DNA of 33,141 bases. Source: an uncultured Actinomycetes bacterium (GTDB lineage Bacteria; Actinomycetota; Thermoleophilia; Solirubrobacterales; Thermoleophilaceae). Shown here one piece after another: positions 7,545-14,624 of this stretch. The position numbers and the translations under genes were made by a program. The notes under the pieces are model-generated. The model ran no database searches and had not been told where the DNA came from. It worked only from the letters and a program-made list of their open reading frames with translations. The DNA is taken from positions 1 through 33,141 of the forward strand of contig CAMLNW010000003.1 in the NCBI GenBank assembly GCA_946481495.1. Reading direction: 5' to 3'. Positions within the stretch are counted from its first letter, which is position 1, and each line of letters starts with the position of its first letter.

Positions 7545-8255
7545 ATGAGAGCGACACCACGCGCCTTCGACTTCACGCATTCGAGACTGACCGAGCGTGA
7601 CCTTGCGGTCGTGCGGTGGATCGGCCGGCAGCGCTTCGCCGCTGCCGACCAGATCAACCGCCGGTTCGGGATGGATCGCAGCCGCGCCTATCGGCGACTG
7701 CGGGTCTGCATCGCGGCGGGGCTTCTCGTTCACGAGCAGCCCTTCCACGGGCCGGGCGTCTACGTCACGACCCGACACGGGCTCGCGGCGGTCGATCTCG
7801 ACCTGCCGCCCGCCCGCGTCGACGTGCGCTGCTACCGCCACGATCTCGACCTCGCCGGTCTCTGCGCGACCTACGAGCTCGCCGGCCACCAGGTCGTCAC
7901 CGAGCGCGAGATCCGCACGATCGACACCCATTCCAACCGGCCGCGATACGCCATCACTCTTGGCGGCGGCCGACAGCACTTTCCCGACCTGATCCTCGAC
8001 ACCGTCGAGGGTCTGGTCGCGGTCGAGCTCGAGCGGACAGCCAAGCGCGCCCGCCGTCTCGACCACATCCTCGCCGGCTACGTCCGCGCGCGACACCTAA
8101 CCGCCGTCCGCTACCACGCCACCACCCCAGCGGTGCGGCGTGCCCTGAACGGCGCGATCGAGCGCGCCCATGCCGGCCAACTCATTGTCGTCCTCGACGT
8201 CGAGGACGACCAACTTACGCCGCCCGTAATGGCGGCGACGGGAGGCAACTCATGA
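7545..8255 (+). CDS. Replication-relaxation (Replic_Relax) family protein, copy 2
   Basis: 236 residues with the layout of copy 1: a winged helix (about 14-80, beginning LTERDLAVVRWIGRQRFAAA), then a PD-(D/E)XK-like core with FPD (146-148), E161-x-E163 and K167 in VELERTAK. The catalytic-looking residues keep the spacing found in copy 1 although the rest is strongly diverged, so this is not a recent duplicate. The ATG at 7545 follows a G-rich GGTGGAG; upstream in-frame sequence is glutamine-rich spacer and unlikely to be translated. The stop overlaps the following ATPase gene by ATGA. Confidence 0.78.
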   Translation: MRATPRAFDFTHSRLTERDLAVVRWIGRQRFAAADQINRRFGMDRSRAYRRLRVCIAAGLLVHEQPFHGPGVYVTTRHGLAAVDLDLPPARVDVRCYRHDLDLAGLCATYELAGHQVVTEREIRTIDTHSNRPRYAITLGGGRQHFPDLILDTVEGLVAVELERTAKRARRLDHILAGYVRARHLTAVRYHATTPAVRRALNGAIERAHAGQLIVVLDVEDDQLTPPVMAATGGNS

Positions 8256-9859
8256 GAGACCTATGTCCAACTCCGATCTGGCTGGCGATCTGGCCAGTGG
8301 CAATCATCTGCAGTCCGATTGGGCCGGCGATCGCCGGCGTCTGTCTCTACTTCCACAAGCGAAAGATCAAAGCCGCGCTCGACCAACCTGAGACCGTCCC
8401 AGACGGCCAGGTGGTGGCGCCGGCTGAAGACAATCCACCGGCCGAGTTGCCGGTCGCTGCCGGCCGCGAGGGGATACCCCTCGGGATCGACAACCAGGGC
8501 AACCCGACCGGCGTCTATCTCGACGAGCTCCAAGCCCACGCGCTGCTACTCGGCGCAACCGGGTCAGGCAAGACCACGACCCTCGCCACGATCATCCAAG
8601 GCGCCACTGACCTCGCGATCCCTGTGGTCGTGATCGACCTCAAGGGATCGCCGACGTTCCGTCGCCGAATCGCGGATGTCGCCCACCTTGCGGGACGCGG
8701 CTTCGTCCACTGGTCGCTGTCAGGCGACACACACTGGAACCCGCTCGCCCGCGGCGACGTCTCAGAGCTCAAAGACAAGCTCATCGGGATGGAGGCTTGG
8801 ACCGAGCCCCACTACAAACGCGCCGCCGAGCGCTACCTACAAACCATCTTCACCGTCCTCGAGGCGCGTGAGATCGAGCCGTCGCTCGAGCGGATCGTTG
8901 AGCTGATGGACCCGGCCGCGCTCAACGCCGAGCTACGCGAGGTTCCCAAGGATCTCGCCGACCGGATCGCCGGCTACCTCGCCCAGCTCGCCGACTCGCG
9001 CGACCAACGCTCCGCCATCGCGGGCCTCGGGACGCGGCTCGCGCTGCTCACCGAGTCCACCGCCGGCGACCGGCTGACCAACGGTCCCGACAGCATGTCG
9101 ACGATCGACATCCTCGACTCGATCCAGCTCGGCGATGTCTGCCTGTTCTCGCTCGACTCGCTGCGCTACCCCGAGCTCGCCGCCCAAGTCGCCGGTCTTG
9201 TGATCCAAGACCTCAAGACCGTAGCCAGCGAGCTGCTCGCCCTCGGCGACACACAGGCGCTCGTCGCGATCGACGAGTTCTCAGCACTCGACGGCGACCA
9301 ACTGCTCGGCCTCCTCGCGCGTGCGCGCGAGGCCGGCATCGGCGTCCTGCTCTCAACACAAGAGCTCGCCGACCTCGCGAAGGTCGACCTGACCTTCGCC
9401 GACCAAGTGATCGCCAACACCAACGTCAAGCTCATCCACCGCCAGGAGGTTCCAGACTCAGCAGAGCTACTCGCCGGCACGATCGGCACCTACTCCGAGT
9501 GGGAGAAAACCTACGTCGAGACCCTCCCACTCGTCGGATTGATCACCGGCAACGCCTCCTCCACCACCGGCAGCAGGAGACTCGTCGAGAAGTTCAAGCT
9601 CCACCCCAACACCTTCAAGAACCTCCGAACCGGCCAAGCCGTCCTCTCGATCAAAGCGCCCGACGCAATGGCAGGCATCATCAACGTCCATCCACCACGC
9701 ATCAACCCCAACGAACTCCCCAACGCCATGCCCGTCGACCGACAGCTAACCCCACCGGCCGACCCACCACCACCAGCACCCCAACCCACCATCAGACAAC
9801 TCGCAGAGCACGTCTGCGACAGCGGGATAGAGGCCCTCACCAATCCCTCAGGGCGATAG
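8252..9859 (+). CDS. VirD4/TraD-like conjugation-type ATPase, copy 2
   Basis: 535 residues. One N-terminal hydrophobic hairpin (about 9-34) anchors a cytoplasmic motor. Walker A GATGSGKT is at 101-108, VVIDLKG at 127-132, Walker B ALVAIDEF at 336-343 and a sensor-type STQ at 368-370. The C-terminal part matches TraD-type proteins (a DSAELLAGTIG segment and TGQAVLSI), and a proline-rich tail ends it. GGAGG lies seven bases before the ATG. It is translationally coupled to the Replic_Relax gene, as in the first module, but is only distantly similar to the ATPase at 4397. It probably couples DNA to a transfer channel, though the channel proteins are not in this window. Confidence 0.85.
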   Translation: MRDLCPTPIWLAIWPVAIICSPIGPAIAGVCLYFHKRKIKAALDQPETVPDGQVVAPAEDNPPAELPVAAGREGIPLGIDNQGNPTGVYLDELQAHALLLGATGSGKTTTLATIIQGATDLAIPVVVIDLKGSPTFRRRIADVAHLAGRGFVHWSLSGDTHWNPLARGDVSELKDKLIGMEAWTEPHYKRAAERYLQTIFTVLEAREIEPSLERIVELMDPAALNAELREVPKDLADRIAGYLAQLADSRDQRSAIAGLGTRLALLTESTAGDRLTNGPDSMSTIDILDSIQLGDVCLFSLDSLRYPELAAQVAGLVIQDLKTVASELLALGDTQALVAIDEFSALDGDQLLGLLARAREAGIGVLLSTQELADLAKVDLTFADQVIANTNVKLIHRQEVPDSAELLAGTIGTYSEWEKTYVETLPLVGLITGNASSTTGSRRLVEKFKLHPNTFKNLRTGQAVLSIKAPDAMAGIINVHPPRINPNELPNAMPVDRQLTPPADPPPPAPQPTIRQLAEHVCDSGIEALTNPSGR

Positions 9860-10312
9860 CTACCGATCAATAGTCACGGGGCGCCGCCATCGAGCTAGCC
9901 ATCTGGCAAGTCGATGGCGAGCGCCCCTAGACGGCATCGGCTGCACACGAGGAGACATATGAGGATGCTTGCTCGCGTGGCAGCCTTGGCATAGCCATTG
10001 AACCTCTAGCGGGCGTAAATAATCGACGTGATGGCCCTGCGGAACGCACGTCTTGCCGCATCCGCTGCATGTCGACGGCCGGGCTACCTCGCCTCTGCGA
10101 ATCGCGTTCTTGAGCTCCTGACGCGCTCGTTCCTTCCGCGGATAGACAGCGGTGAAGGCAACGATGTTCAGCCCAGGCCAATCTCCGTCATAGCACGGCG
10201 ACACGGCTAGATGAGGTTGGTACACCAGATCTGGCAGATCCTCGATCGGTACACCGGCCCGAGCCCCTCGCCGCAGAGGAGGCGGCTGAAGCGCTCGAAG
10301 GTTCGTCATCAC
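9860..10312 (-). CDS. Small HNH-like zinc-binding phage/element protein
   Basis: 150 residues. The centre holds CSGC (C82, C85), then HHVDY (94-98) and WLCQGCH (106-112). This CxxC...HHxDYxxPLxVxWLCxxCH arrangement is common in small phage- and element-encoded HNH-like proteins; two metal-binding cysteine pairs hold a histidine-containing loop. Nuclease activity is possible but not shown. A GTG at 10312 and an ATG three bases on are both possible starts. The gene converges on the upstream ATPase gene with no gap between the stops. It begins the defence-like half of the island, where gene orientation changes. Confidence 0.65.
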   Translation of the reverse strand: MMTNLRALQPPPLRRGARAGVPIEDLPDLVYQPHLAVSPCYDGDWPGLNIVAFTAVYPRKERARQELKNAIRRGEVARPSTCSGCGKTCVPQGHHVDYLRPLEVQWLCQGCHASKHPHMSPRVQPMPSRGARHRLARWLARWRRPVTIDR

Positions 10313-10328
10313 GACCTACGGTTGCTCG

Positions 10329-11000
10329 CTACTCGCTGATAACCGTCGAAACGGACATCGTTATGGACAGATTCTCGCCTTCGCCTGATGGCTGTTCACT
10401 TTGCTGCTTGCGGATCGCGGTATGCCAAATATCGAAGGTATCATCGGCTAGCTTCGCTGCGGCCTCGGCAGCTTTGATCACATCCAAATGGAGGCTGCCG
10501 AAACGTACACCTAGAACATCTCGGGTCCAACTTAGGTGGAGTTGCGGAGACGCTGGACCTTCAATCTCGCCAGACTTCTGTGCGTTGCCGGTGCCGGCGA
10601 TGTACTCGTCTAGGTGCTCATAGAAGTTTCGGAAGTCCGTAACGCTGGGCGCTGTCTTCATGAACTCCGCCTTAACCTTGACTAGGCGGTCTGAGCTCTC
10701 CATGCGCTTAGTGATCGCGTCGTGGTCTCTCAACACATTGCGCATGGCGATCACGAGAAAGTGCGTATCCATGTGCAGGCGGTGATCCGCTTCCGGATGC
10801 TCCGCCTCCGGAAGCGGCCCAACGTCTTCGCCGTTGATCTGGCGGGCGTTGTGATCGGCCGACCTGCGACTGTCGGACAACAGTTCGTCTCGGGCCTCGC
10901 GAACTCGTTTGAGCTGAGTTCGTACCGATGCACCCCAATGGTTCATGCCGGCGCTCGGCCGAACGCCGAGGTCCAGCAAAAGATCTTCGCTTGCGCTCAT
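10329..11000 (-). CDS. Putative HEPN-domain protein, divergent pair member 1
   Basis: 223 residues, mostly predicted helical. Residues 121-132 (TDFRNFYEHLDE) contain R124-N-x3-H129, an exact match to the R-x4-H catalytic signature of HEPN ribonucleases, with the polar residue after arginine that is usual in that superfamily. Outside the motif I recognise no family. HEPN proteins act in toxin-antitoxin, abortive-infection and other RNA-cleaving defences. The start is fixed by ATG at 11000; only 38 bases separate it from the divergent neighbour, which has its own HEPN-like motif. The assignment rests on one motif and the helical context, so it is tentative. Confidence 0.5.
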   Translation of the reverse strand: MSASEDLLLDLGVRPSAGMNHWGASVRTQLKRVREARDELLSDSRRSADHNARQINGEDVGPLPEAEHPEADHRLHMDTHFLVIAMRNVLRDHDAITKRMESSDRLVKVKAEFMKTAPSVTDFRNFYEHLDEYIAGTGNAQKSGEIEGPASPQLHLSWTRDVLGVRFGSLHLDVIKAAEAAAKLADDTFDIWHTAIRKQQSEQPSGEGENLSITMSVSTVISE

Positions 11001-11026
11001 GGCTGCATGATTGCTGGTGCCTCGGC

Positions 11027-11032
11027 TACCGT
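11027..11032 (+). promoter_or_regulatory. Candidate -10 box for a leaderless transcript
   Basis: TACCGT fits the actinobacterial -10 pattern TANNNT and ends six bases before the ATG at 11039, which would start transcription at or next to the start codon. This would explain how two divergent genes share a 38-base gap. No clear -35 is seen. Confidence 0.35.
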
Positions 11033-11038
11033 GAGGGC

Positions 11039-11869
11039 ATGGCGCTTCTCGATGACATTGCCCACATCGCGGATCAGATTGACGGGATCGCGAACCGGTT
11101 CAACGAGCGCATGGATTCGATGATGCGCAGCGCTCGCGTATGGGTCGCCAGCGAGCAGGGGCAGCAGCTCCTGTCGGCCGTGGACTACATGACGATCACC
11201 AGCCGTATCGGCGATTTCTATGCGCACAGCGGCTGGTACTTCCCGGTCCATCCGAGTTTTCATCGTCACGCCATGGAGCATCTGACGCTCCACCAGCCTT
11301 TCGACCCGCGAGAGGCTGCGCGTCTCGTTGGGCCGGAGTCGCGGCATTGGCCATGGATTGTGGAAGGGCTACTTGCCAGCCCTTCGATTGAGAGCCGGTC
11401 GTTGGTCGTACGCGAAGGAACTCGCTGCATGGAGGAAGGCCTCTGGCATGCGGCGGTCTCGACGTTGTTGCCGATGATCGAGGGCATCGCCTCCGATCGT
11501 TCAGGCGTACTCGAAGGGAAGCGAGTCGGACGGCGTATCGACGACATTCTGAATTCGACAGACGGTGCTCTGGAGGCGATCAGCGCCGTCCCCGCGCTGG
11601 AAGTGGTGGATGCTGAGATCTTTGAACGACGAGACTTCAATCAGGTGCAGATCGCTGACGAAGCGCTCAACAGGCACCTAGTCCTTCATGGCCGACCGGT
11701 TCAGTTCGGCACTGAAATCAATGCCGTCCGAACGCTCATGCTCTTGGTCGCCCTAGTCGAGATCATCGACGGGGCACTCCTATTCCGGGCTACGTCGATC
11801 CCGCCGGACGGCGGCTCGCTCCTAGACGACTACGGGCCACTTGCACCGCTGCGACAAGCGGCTGCATAG
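11039..11869 (+). CDS. Putative HEPN-domain protein, divergent pair member 2
   Basis: 276 residues. The C-terminal part has the look of a HEPN domain: a helix WHAAVSTLLPMIEGI (136-150), then NRHLVLHG (211-218) containing R212-H-x3-H217, followed by a long hydrophobic helix (229-244). The R-H-x3-H-G form is frequent in stand-alone bacterial HEPN proteins. The N-terminal 130 residues are of unknown type. The ATG at 11039 has a GAGG just upstream; the open frame extends back to 10928 but would overlap the divergent gene. The stop converges on the Mrr gene with a six-base gap. Role inferred: RNA-targeting defence or toxin, possibly with its divergent partner. Confidence 0.6.
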   Translation: MALLDDIAHIADQIDGIANRFNERMDSMMRSARVWVASEQGQQLLSAVDYMTITSRIGDFYAHSGWYFPVHPSFHRHAMEHLTLHQPFDPREAARLVGPESRHWPWIVEGLLASPSIESRSLVVREGTRCMEEGLWHAAVSTLLPMIEGIASDRSGVLEGKRVGRRIDDILNSTDGALEAISAVPALEVVDAEIFERRDFNQVQIADEALNRHLVLHGRPVQFGTEINAVRTLMLLVALVEIIDGALLFRATSIPPDGGSLLDDYGPLAPLRQAAA

Positions 11870-11875
11870 AAGCTC

Positions 11876-12595
11876 CTAGCTAGTCCTCCCGCCAACATCA
11901 GCCGCCGTGACCCGGACTCGCTGATGTGGACTGTCATTGATCGGAACTGCGCTGCTATCAAGTTCAGGCGGATCGACTGTGAAAGTCCGGCCGCAACCCT
12001 CGCACTCAAGATCGTCCCCCTCAGCACCTTCGTAGACGCCGTTTAGCGTCCCGCAAGAACAGAGCATATGCACCGCTTGGCAGCGGTCGCATCGACCAAC
12101 AAATACCCGTTCGTCAATTGGGTGTTCGTCGGGCGCCAGGCGTTCGAGATACAGCATCCCGGGCATTGAGTTCGCCCCGACCTCGCAAACTTGGCATAGA
12201 TCGACGTTAGGGCGCCAGTCCTTGAGCTGCTCGAAGGTGATCACCTCAATCTGGAGGCCTCGAGCGTTATCGGCCCTCCTCTGGGCCGCCTTCGAAAAGC
12301 CTACGGTCGTGATGAGCAGCCCGTAATCGGTACGCACGTCATCGACTAGCCCGATGAAGCGCTCAACATCAGGCACATTCACCGTTGACGACCAACACTT
12401 GCAATCGACCGCCAAGGTGGACGGTTTGGGTAGCACATCACCCGCGAACCGACCCTCAACGAAGACATCTATCTGCCTGGTCGTGCCGCTTAGGTGTCCG
12501 GGCAGCTTCTCATCGAACTCAACGCGCGCGTCGTCATCCGCCTTGGCGCGAAGCACCTCGTAGATCTCCTGCTCGTAATCGCGCCAGACCGGCAT
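11876..12595 (-). CDS. Mrr-type restriction endonuclease with C-terminal cysteine clusters
   Basis: 239 residues. The N-terminal 130 form an Mrr-like PD-(D/E)XK nuclease: RQID with D43, then D64-C-K66 (the DxK half of the motif), a VNVPDVERFIGLVDDV helix and the strand-turn YGLLITTVGFSKAA that is characteristic of Mrr-like enzymes. After it come cysteine pairs at 134/137, 169/172, 179/181 and 198/201, probably zinc-binding and possibly for DNA recognition. Mrr-like enzymes cut modified foreign DNA; the exact target here is unknown. The neighbouring HEPN and HNH-like genes support a defence role. The ATG at 12595 gives a sensible N-terminus. Confidence 0.78.
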   Translation of the reverse strand: MPVWRDYEQEIYEVLRAKADDDARVEFDEKLPGHLSGTTRQIDVFVEGRFAGDVLPKPSTLAVDCKCWSSTVNVPDVERFIGLVDDVRTDYGLLITTVGFSKAAQRRADNARGLQIEVITFEQLKDWRPNVDLCQVCEVGANSMPGMLYLERLAPDEHPIDERVFVGRCDRCQAVHMLCSCGTLNGVYEGAEGDDLECEGCGRTFTVDPPELDSSAVPINDSPHQRVRVTAADVGGRTS

Positions 12596-12640
12596 CGAGC
12601 ACAGCTTGCCACGTCACCACACGACTGGCATGCTTTCCAT

Positions 12641-13192
12641 GTGAGTTCAGATCTAGATTTCTCCGCCGTCGCGCTTGAGGCGGCTTATTCGGAGGCTGCT
12701 GATCGCGCCGATTCTCTGCCCGGCAGGGCTCCAACGGAGGATGCTCTTGCCGTGTTGCGTGCGCGGGTCCGTCATGCATCCGACCGACTAGTAGCGGCGG
12801 TCAGCTTTCGGGCTCACGGCCCGTGGGGTGTTGATGAGACGACGGCTCTCCGTGCCGCTGCGATAGCCCTTGCGGCTGAGGTCGCCCGAGGCCTAAACGA
12901 TTGTCTGCAAGTCGGCGTACTAGACGGCTACGTCGCGCTCAACGCGAACCGCCTTTCCGAACTCGTCGTTGGTATGGCTGGGAAGCCGACCATCCCGGAG
13001 CCGGACGAGATTGCAGAGGACCCGGGCATTGAGGCGTGGCTAGGGGAGGTCAACCGACACGTCGGGGTGCTGCGCCACCCGGACACCTCTGAGCTCAAGA
13101 TCACTCGTGAGGCATTCGCGACGATAGGTGCTGCGGTTGGGATGGCCGCATACCTAGCGGGAAGGATCGATGAGCTTAGTCCGAGTACATAA
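12641..13192 (+). CDS. Hypothetical helical protein
   Basis: 183 residues from GTG 12641, divergent from the Mrr gene with 45 bases between starts. It is rich in alanine and predicted helices, with no signal peptide or membrane segment, and I recognise no family. NRHVGVLRHP contains R-H-x5-H, which falls within the loose R-x4-6-H HEPN pattern, but the surrounding sequence is not convincing. The start is uncertain because no ribosome-binding site is evident and the frame is open further upstream over the divergent gene. It is the last gene before the repeats and the tRNA remnant that end the island. Confidence 0.5.
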   Translation: MSSDLDFSAVALEAAYSEAADRADSLPGRAPTEDALAVLRARVRHASDRLVAAVSFRAHGPWGVDETTALRAAAIALAAEVARGLNDCLQVGVLDGYVALNANRLSELVVGMAGKPTIPEPDEIAEDPGIEAWLGEVNRHVGVLRHPDTSELKITREAFATIGAAVGMAAYLAGRIDELSPST

Positions 13193-13219
13193 CTGTTGAT
13201 GGCCTGTCGGCCGTCGAAT

Positions 13220-13266
13220 CTTGTTCTCTAGCTTGTTCTCTAGAGGCCTTGTTCTCTAGCTTGTTC
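13220..13266 (+). repeat. Four iterated CTTGTTC(TCTAG) repeats
   Basis: CTTGTTCTCTAG occurs at 13220, 13232 and 13248, and CTTGTTC alone at 13260, with spacings of 12, 16 and 12 bases. They lie about 90 bases inside the tRNA remnant at 13355, where integrase or excisionase arm-binding sites are commonly found. That role is an inference. Confidence 0.6.
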
Positions 13267-13354
13267 CCAAATCGACCAAGCGTGTAGCTGGATTTGCCCC
13301 CATTCTAGAGCGAAATCTATTTAACAAGATCGAACTCAAACACCGCTAAAGACT

Positions 13355-13396
13355 CTCGTAATGAAGGGGTCCCCGGTTCGAATCCGGGCGTCGGCT
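13355..13396 (+). other. attR-type remnant: 3' half of tRNA-Thr(CGT)
   Basis: The sequence matches the anticodon loop CTCGTAA, the 3' anticodon stem TGAAG, variable loop GGGTC, an intact T arm (CCCGG-TTCGAAT-CCGGG) and the 3' acceptor strand CGTCGGC of a tRNA-Thr. The 5' half is absent: the bases before the loop cannot form the stem. This is the footprint left by site-specific integration into a tRNA gene, and marks the right end of an element whose complete tRNA copy should lie left of the window. Confidence 0.8.
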
Positions 13397-13404
13397 CTCG
13401 CGGG

Positions 13405-13578
13405 CTAGTTCCCGTTCCGGTAGCGGGCAAGGTTCGTCTCGATTTGCTTGATCGAGGCGGCGCTATCCGCGGAGATCTCGCCCTTACCCTCTGGATCGGC
13501 CAGGGCGCGAAGGAGCGAAGGGAGTTTCGCCGCGGGAAAAACCGTGGGCTGCGGGTGAACTGGCGGATCGATGGCCAT
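13405..13578 (-). CDS. Small hypothetical protein (57 aa)
   Basis: An open frame on the reverse strand from ATG (complement of 13576-13578) to TAG, encoding 57 residues that begin MAIDPPVHPQ and end YRNGN. Composition looks protein-like: a proline-rich start, then an acidic-basic helical segment (SAASIKQIETNLARY). No clear ribosome-binding site precedes it and I recognise no family. It lies between the two tRNA remnants, immediately after the first. Confidence 0.4.
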   Translation of the reverse strand: MAIDPPVHPQPTVFPAAKLPSLLRALADPEGKGEISADSAASIKQIETNLARYRNGN

Positions 13579-13670
13579 GGGTTGGTGGCTGGAGCCTATC
13601 CGCGCGGCTGAGCTCTCGGCCTCGATGTTGGGTTGCCGCTCCTAGGCGTACCTGCCACACTTGGATCGCT

Positions 13671-13946
13671 ATGGCACGCCTAACCAGAGCTGTCCCATTG
13701 CGTATTGGTCCTCAGGGTCGCGTGGTCATACCTGCGGAGATGCGGCGGACTTTGGAGATTCAGCCAGGGGAGACGCTGATGGCACATGTGGAGGAGGATC
13801 GACTTGTGCTCGAGCGGCGCGAGCAGATCCTCGAGCGATTGCGCAGCGAGCTGCGCGAAGCGACTCCAGCTGGGACGAACGTGGTCGACGAGCTGATCGC
13901 TGAGCGGCGTACCGAGGCGCGGCGCGAGACTGCCGAGCATAGCTGA
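13671..13946 (+). CDS. AbrB/MazE-type antitoxin
   Basis: 91 residues with a swapped-hairpin AbrB domain at the N-terminus: LRIGPQGRVVIPAEMRRTL followed by GETLMAHVEEDRLVLE. The rest is a charged helix of the kind that wraps a partner toxin. Antitoxins of this type bind their own promoter and neutralise a PIN ribonuclease encoded just downstream. The partner is present but broken (13939-14329), so the antitoxin is now an orphan, or protects against a related toxin elsewhere. Confidence 0.8.
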   Translation: MARLTRAVPLRIGPQGRVVIPAEMRRTLEIQPGETLMAHVEEDRLVLERREQILERLRSELREATPAGTNVVDELIAERRTEARRETAEHS

Positions 13947-14329
13947 CGGGCCTGGGGCGGTTCTCGATGCCTCGGCGGTGATCGCCCTGCTCTGGGAGGA
14001 GCCGGGGGCTGAAGCTGTCGAGGGGGTGCTGGGCGCGGCTGTTCTCTCAGCCGTCAACTGGTCCGAGGTGCTTCAGCGCTAACGCTCTTGGATTGGACAT
14101 GGCAGGTAGGCGAGATAGCGTCGAAGCGCTTGGAATAGCTATCGAGGACTTCAGTGGCGACGATGCTGAGACTGTGGCGAGCATGTGGGCATCGACGCGT
14201 TCGGCGGGCCTGTCGCTTGCTGATAGGGCCTGCCTGTCCCTAGCGCGACGACTTGGTCTTCCCGTCCATACGACTGATCAGGCTTGGGAGACCGTCGACG
14301 TCGGGGTCGAAGTCGTTCTGATTCGCTGA
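13939..14329 (+). pseudogene. VapC-like PIN-domain toxin, frameshifted
   Basis: Two frames together give one PIN protein. The first part reads AVLDASAVIALLWEEPGAEA and on through SAVNWSEVLQ, then hits TAA at 14080-14082. The next frame continues ANALGLDMAGRRDSVEALGI and ends with GLSLADRACLSLA, TTDQAW and VVLIR, the conserved C-terminal half of a PIN ribonuclease (acidic residues in LDAS, SEV, LADRA and TTD). A one-base change near 14076-14079 would restore the frame. The expected start, overlapping the antitoxin stop, reads ATA instead of ATG. The two lesions indicate a dead toxin. Confidence 0.78.
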
Positions 14330-14334
14330 GGCGA

Positions 14335-14358
14335 GTTCGAAATCCGGGCGTCGGCTCT
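14335..14358 (+). other. Second, shorter tRNA-Thr(CGT) 3'-end remnant
   Basis: Bases 14335-14358 repeat 13376-13398 (T loop through acceptor strand and beyond, ending CGTCGGCTCT) with one extra A in the T loop. It lacks the T-arm 5' strand and everything upstream. It is probably the boundary of an older insertion or of the original tRNA flank; the segment 13,397-14,334 would then be a separate remnant between two att-like sites. Confidence 0.7.
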
Positions 14359-14363
14359 GGCGC

Positions 14364-14624
14364 ATGGGGCTAAGGGGTCTCGTGCGGGTCAAGGCGCTCG
14401 GTGCGATCGAGCGTGGCGAGCCGACCGACCCACCACCGCCGATCGGAAACTTCATCGCCCAGGTCACGCCCTGGATCTCGATCATCGGCGTCATATCGCT
14501 CGCCAGCGATGCTGCTCCTTGGTGGCTCGGCGTGGCGTTCATCGTCGTCGGCGTGGCACTGACCAACCGCTTCAAGCCGAACGACGAGGTCTCGCCTACG
14601 CAGCCGTTGTCGGCGCCCCGCTGA
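14364..14624 (+). CDS. Small two-helix membrane protein
   Basis: 86 residues from ATG 14364; a GTG a little downstream is also possible, since no ribosome-binding site is evident for either. Two hydrophobic stretches (about 29-48 and 52-69) suggest two membrane helices joined by a short loop, with a polar C-terminal tail. Family unknown. Its end overlaps the convergent HAD phosphatase gene by 29 bases. It begins six bases after the second tRNA remnant, so its upstream region may have been altered by insertion. Confidence 0.5.
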   Translation: MGLRGLVRVKALGAIERGEPTDPPPPIGNFIAQVTPWISIIGVISLASDAAPWWLGVAFIVVGVALTNRFKPNDEVSPTQPLSAPR

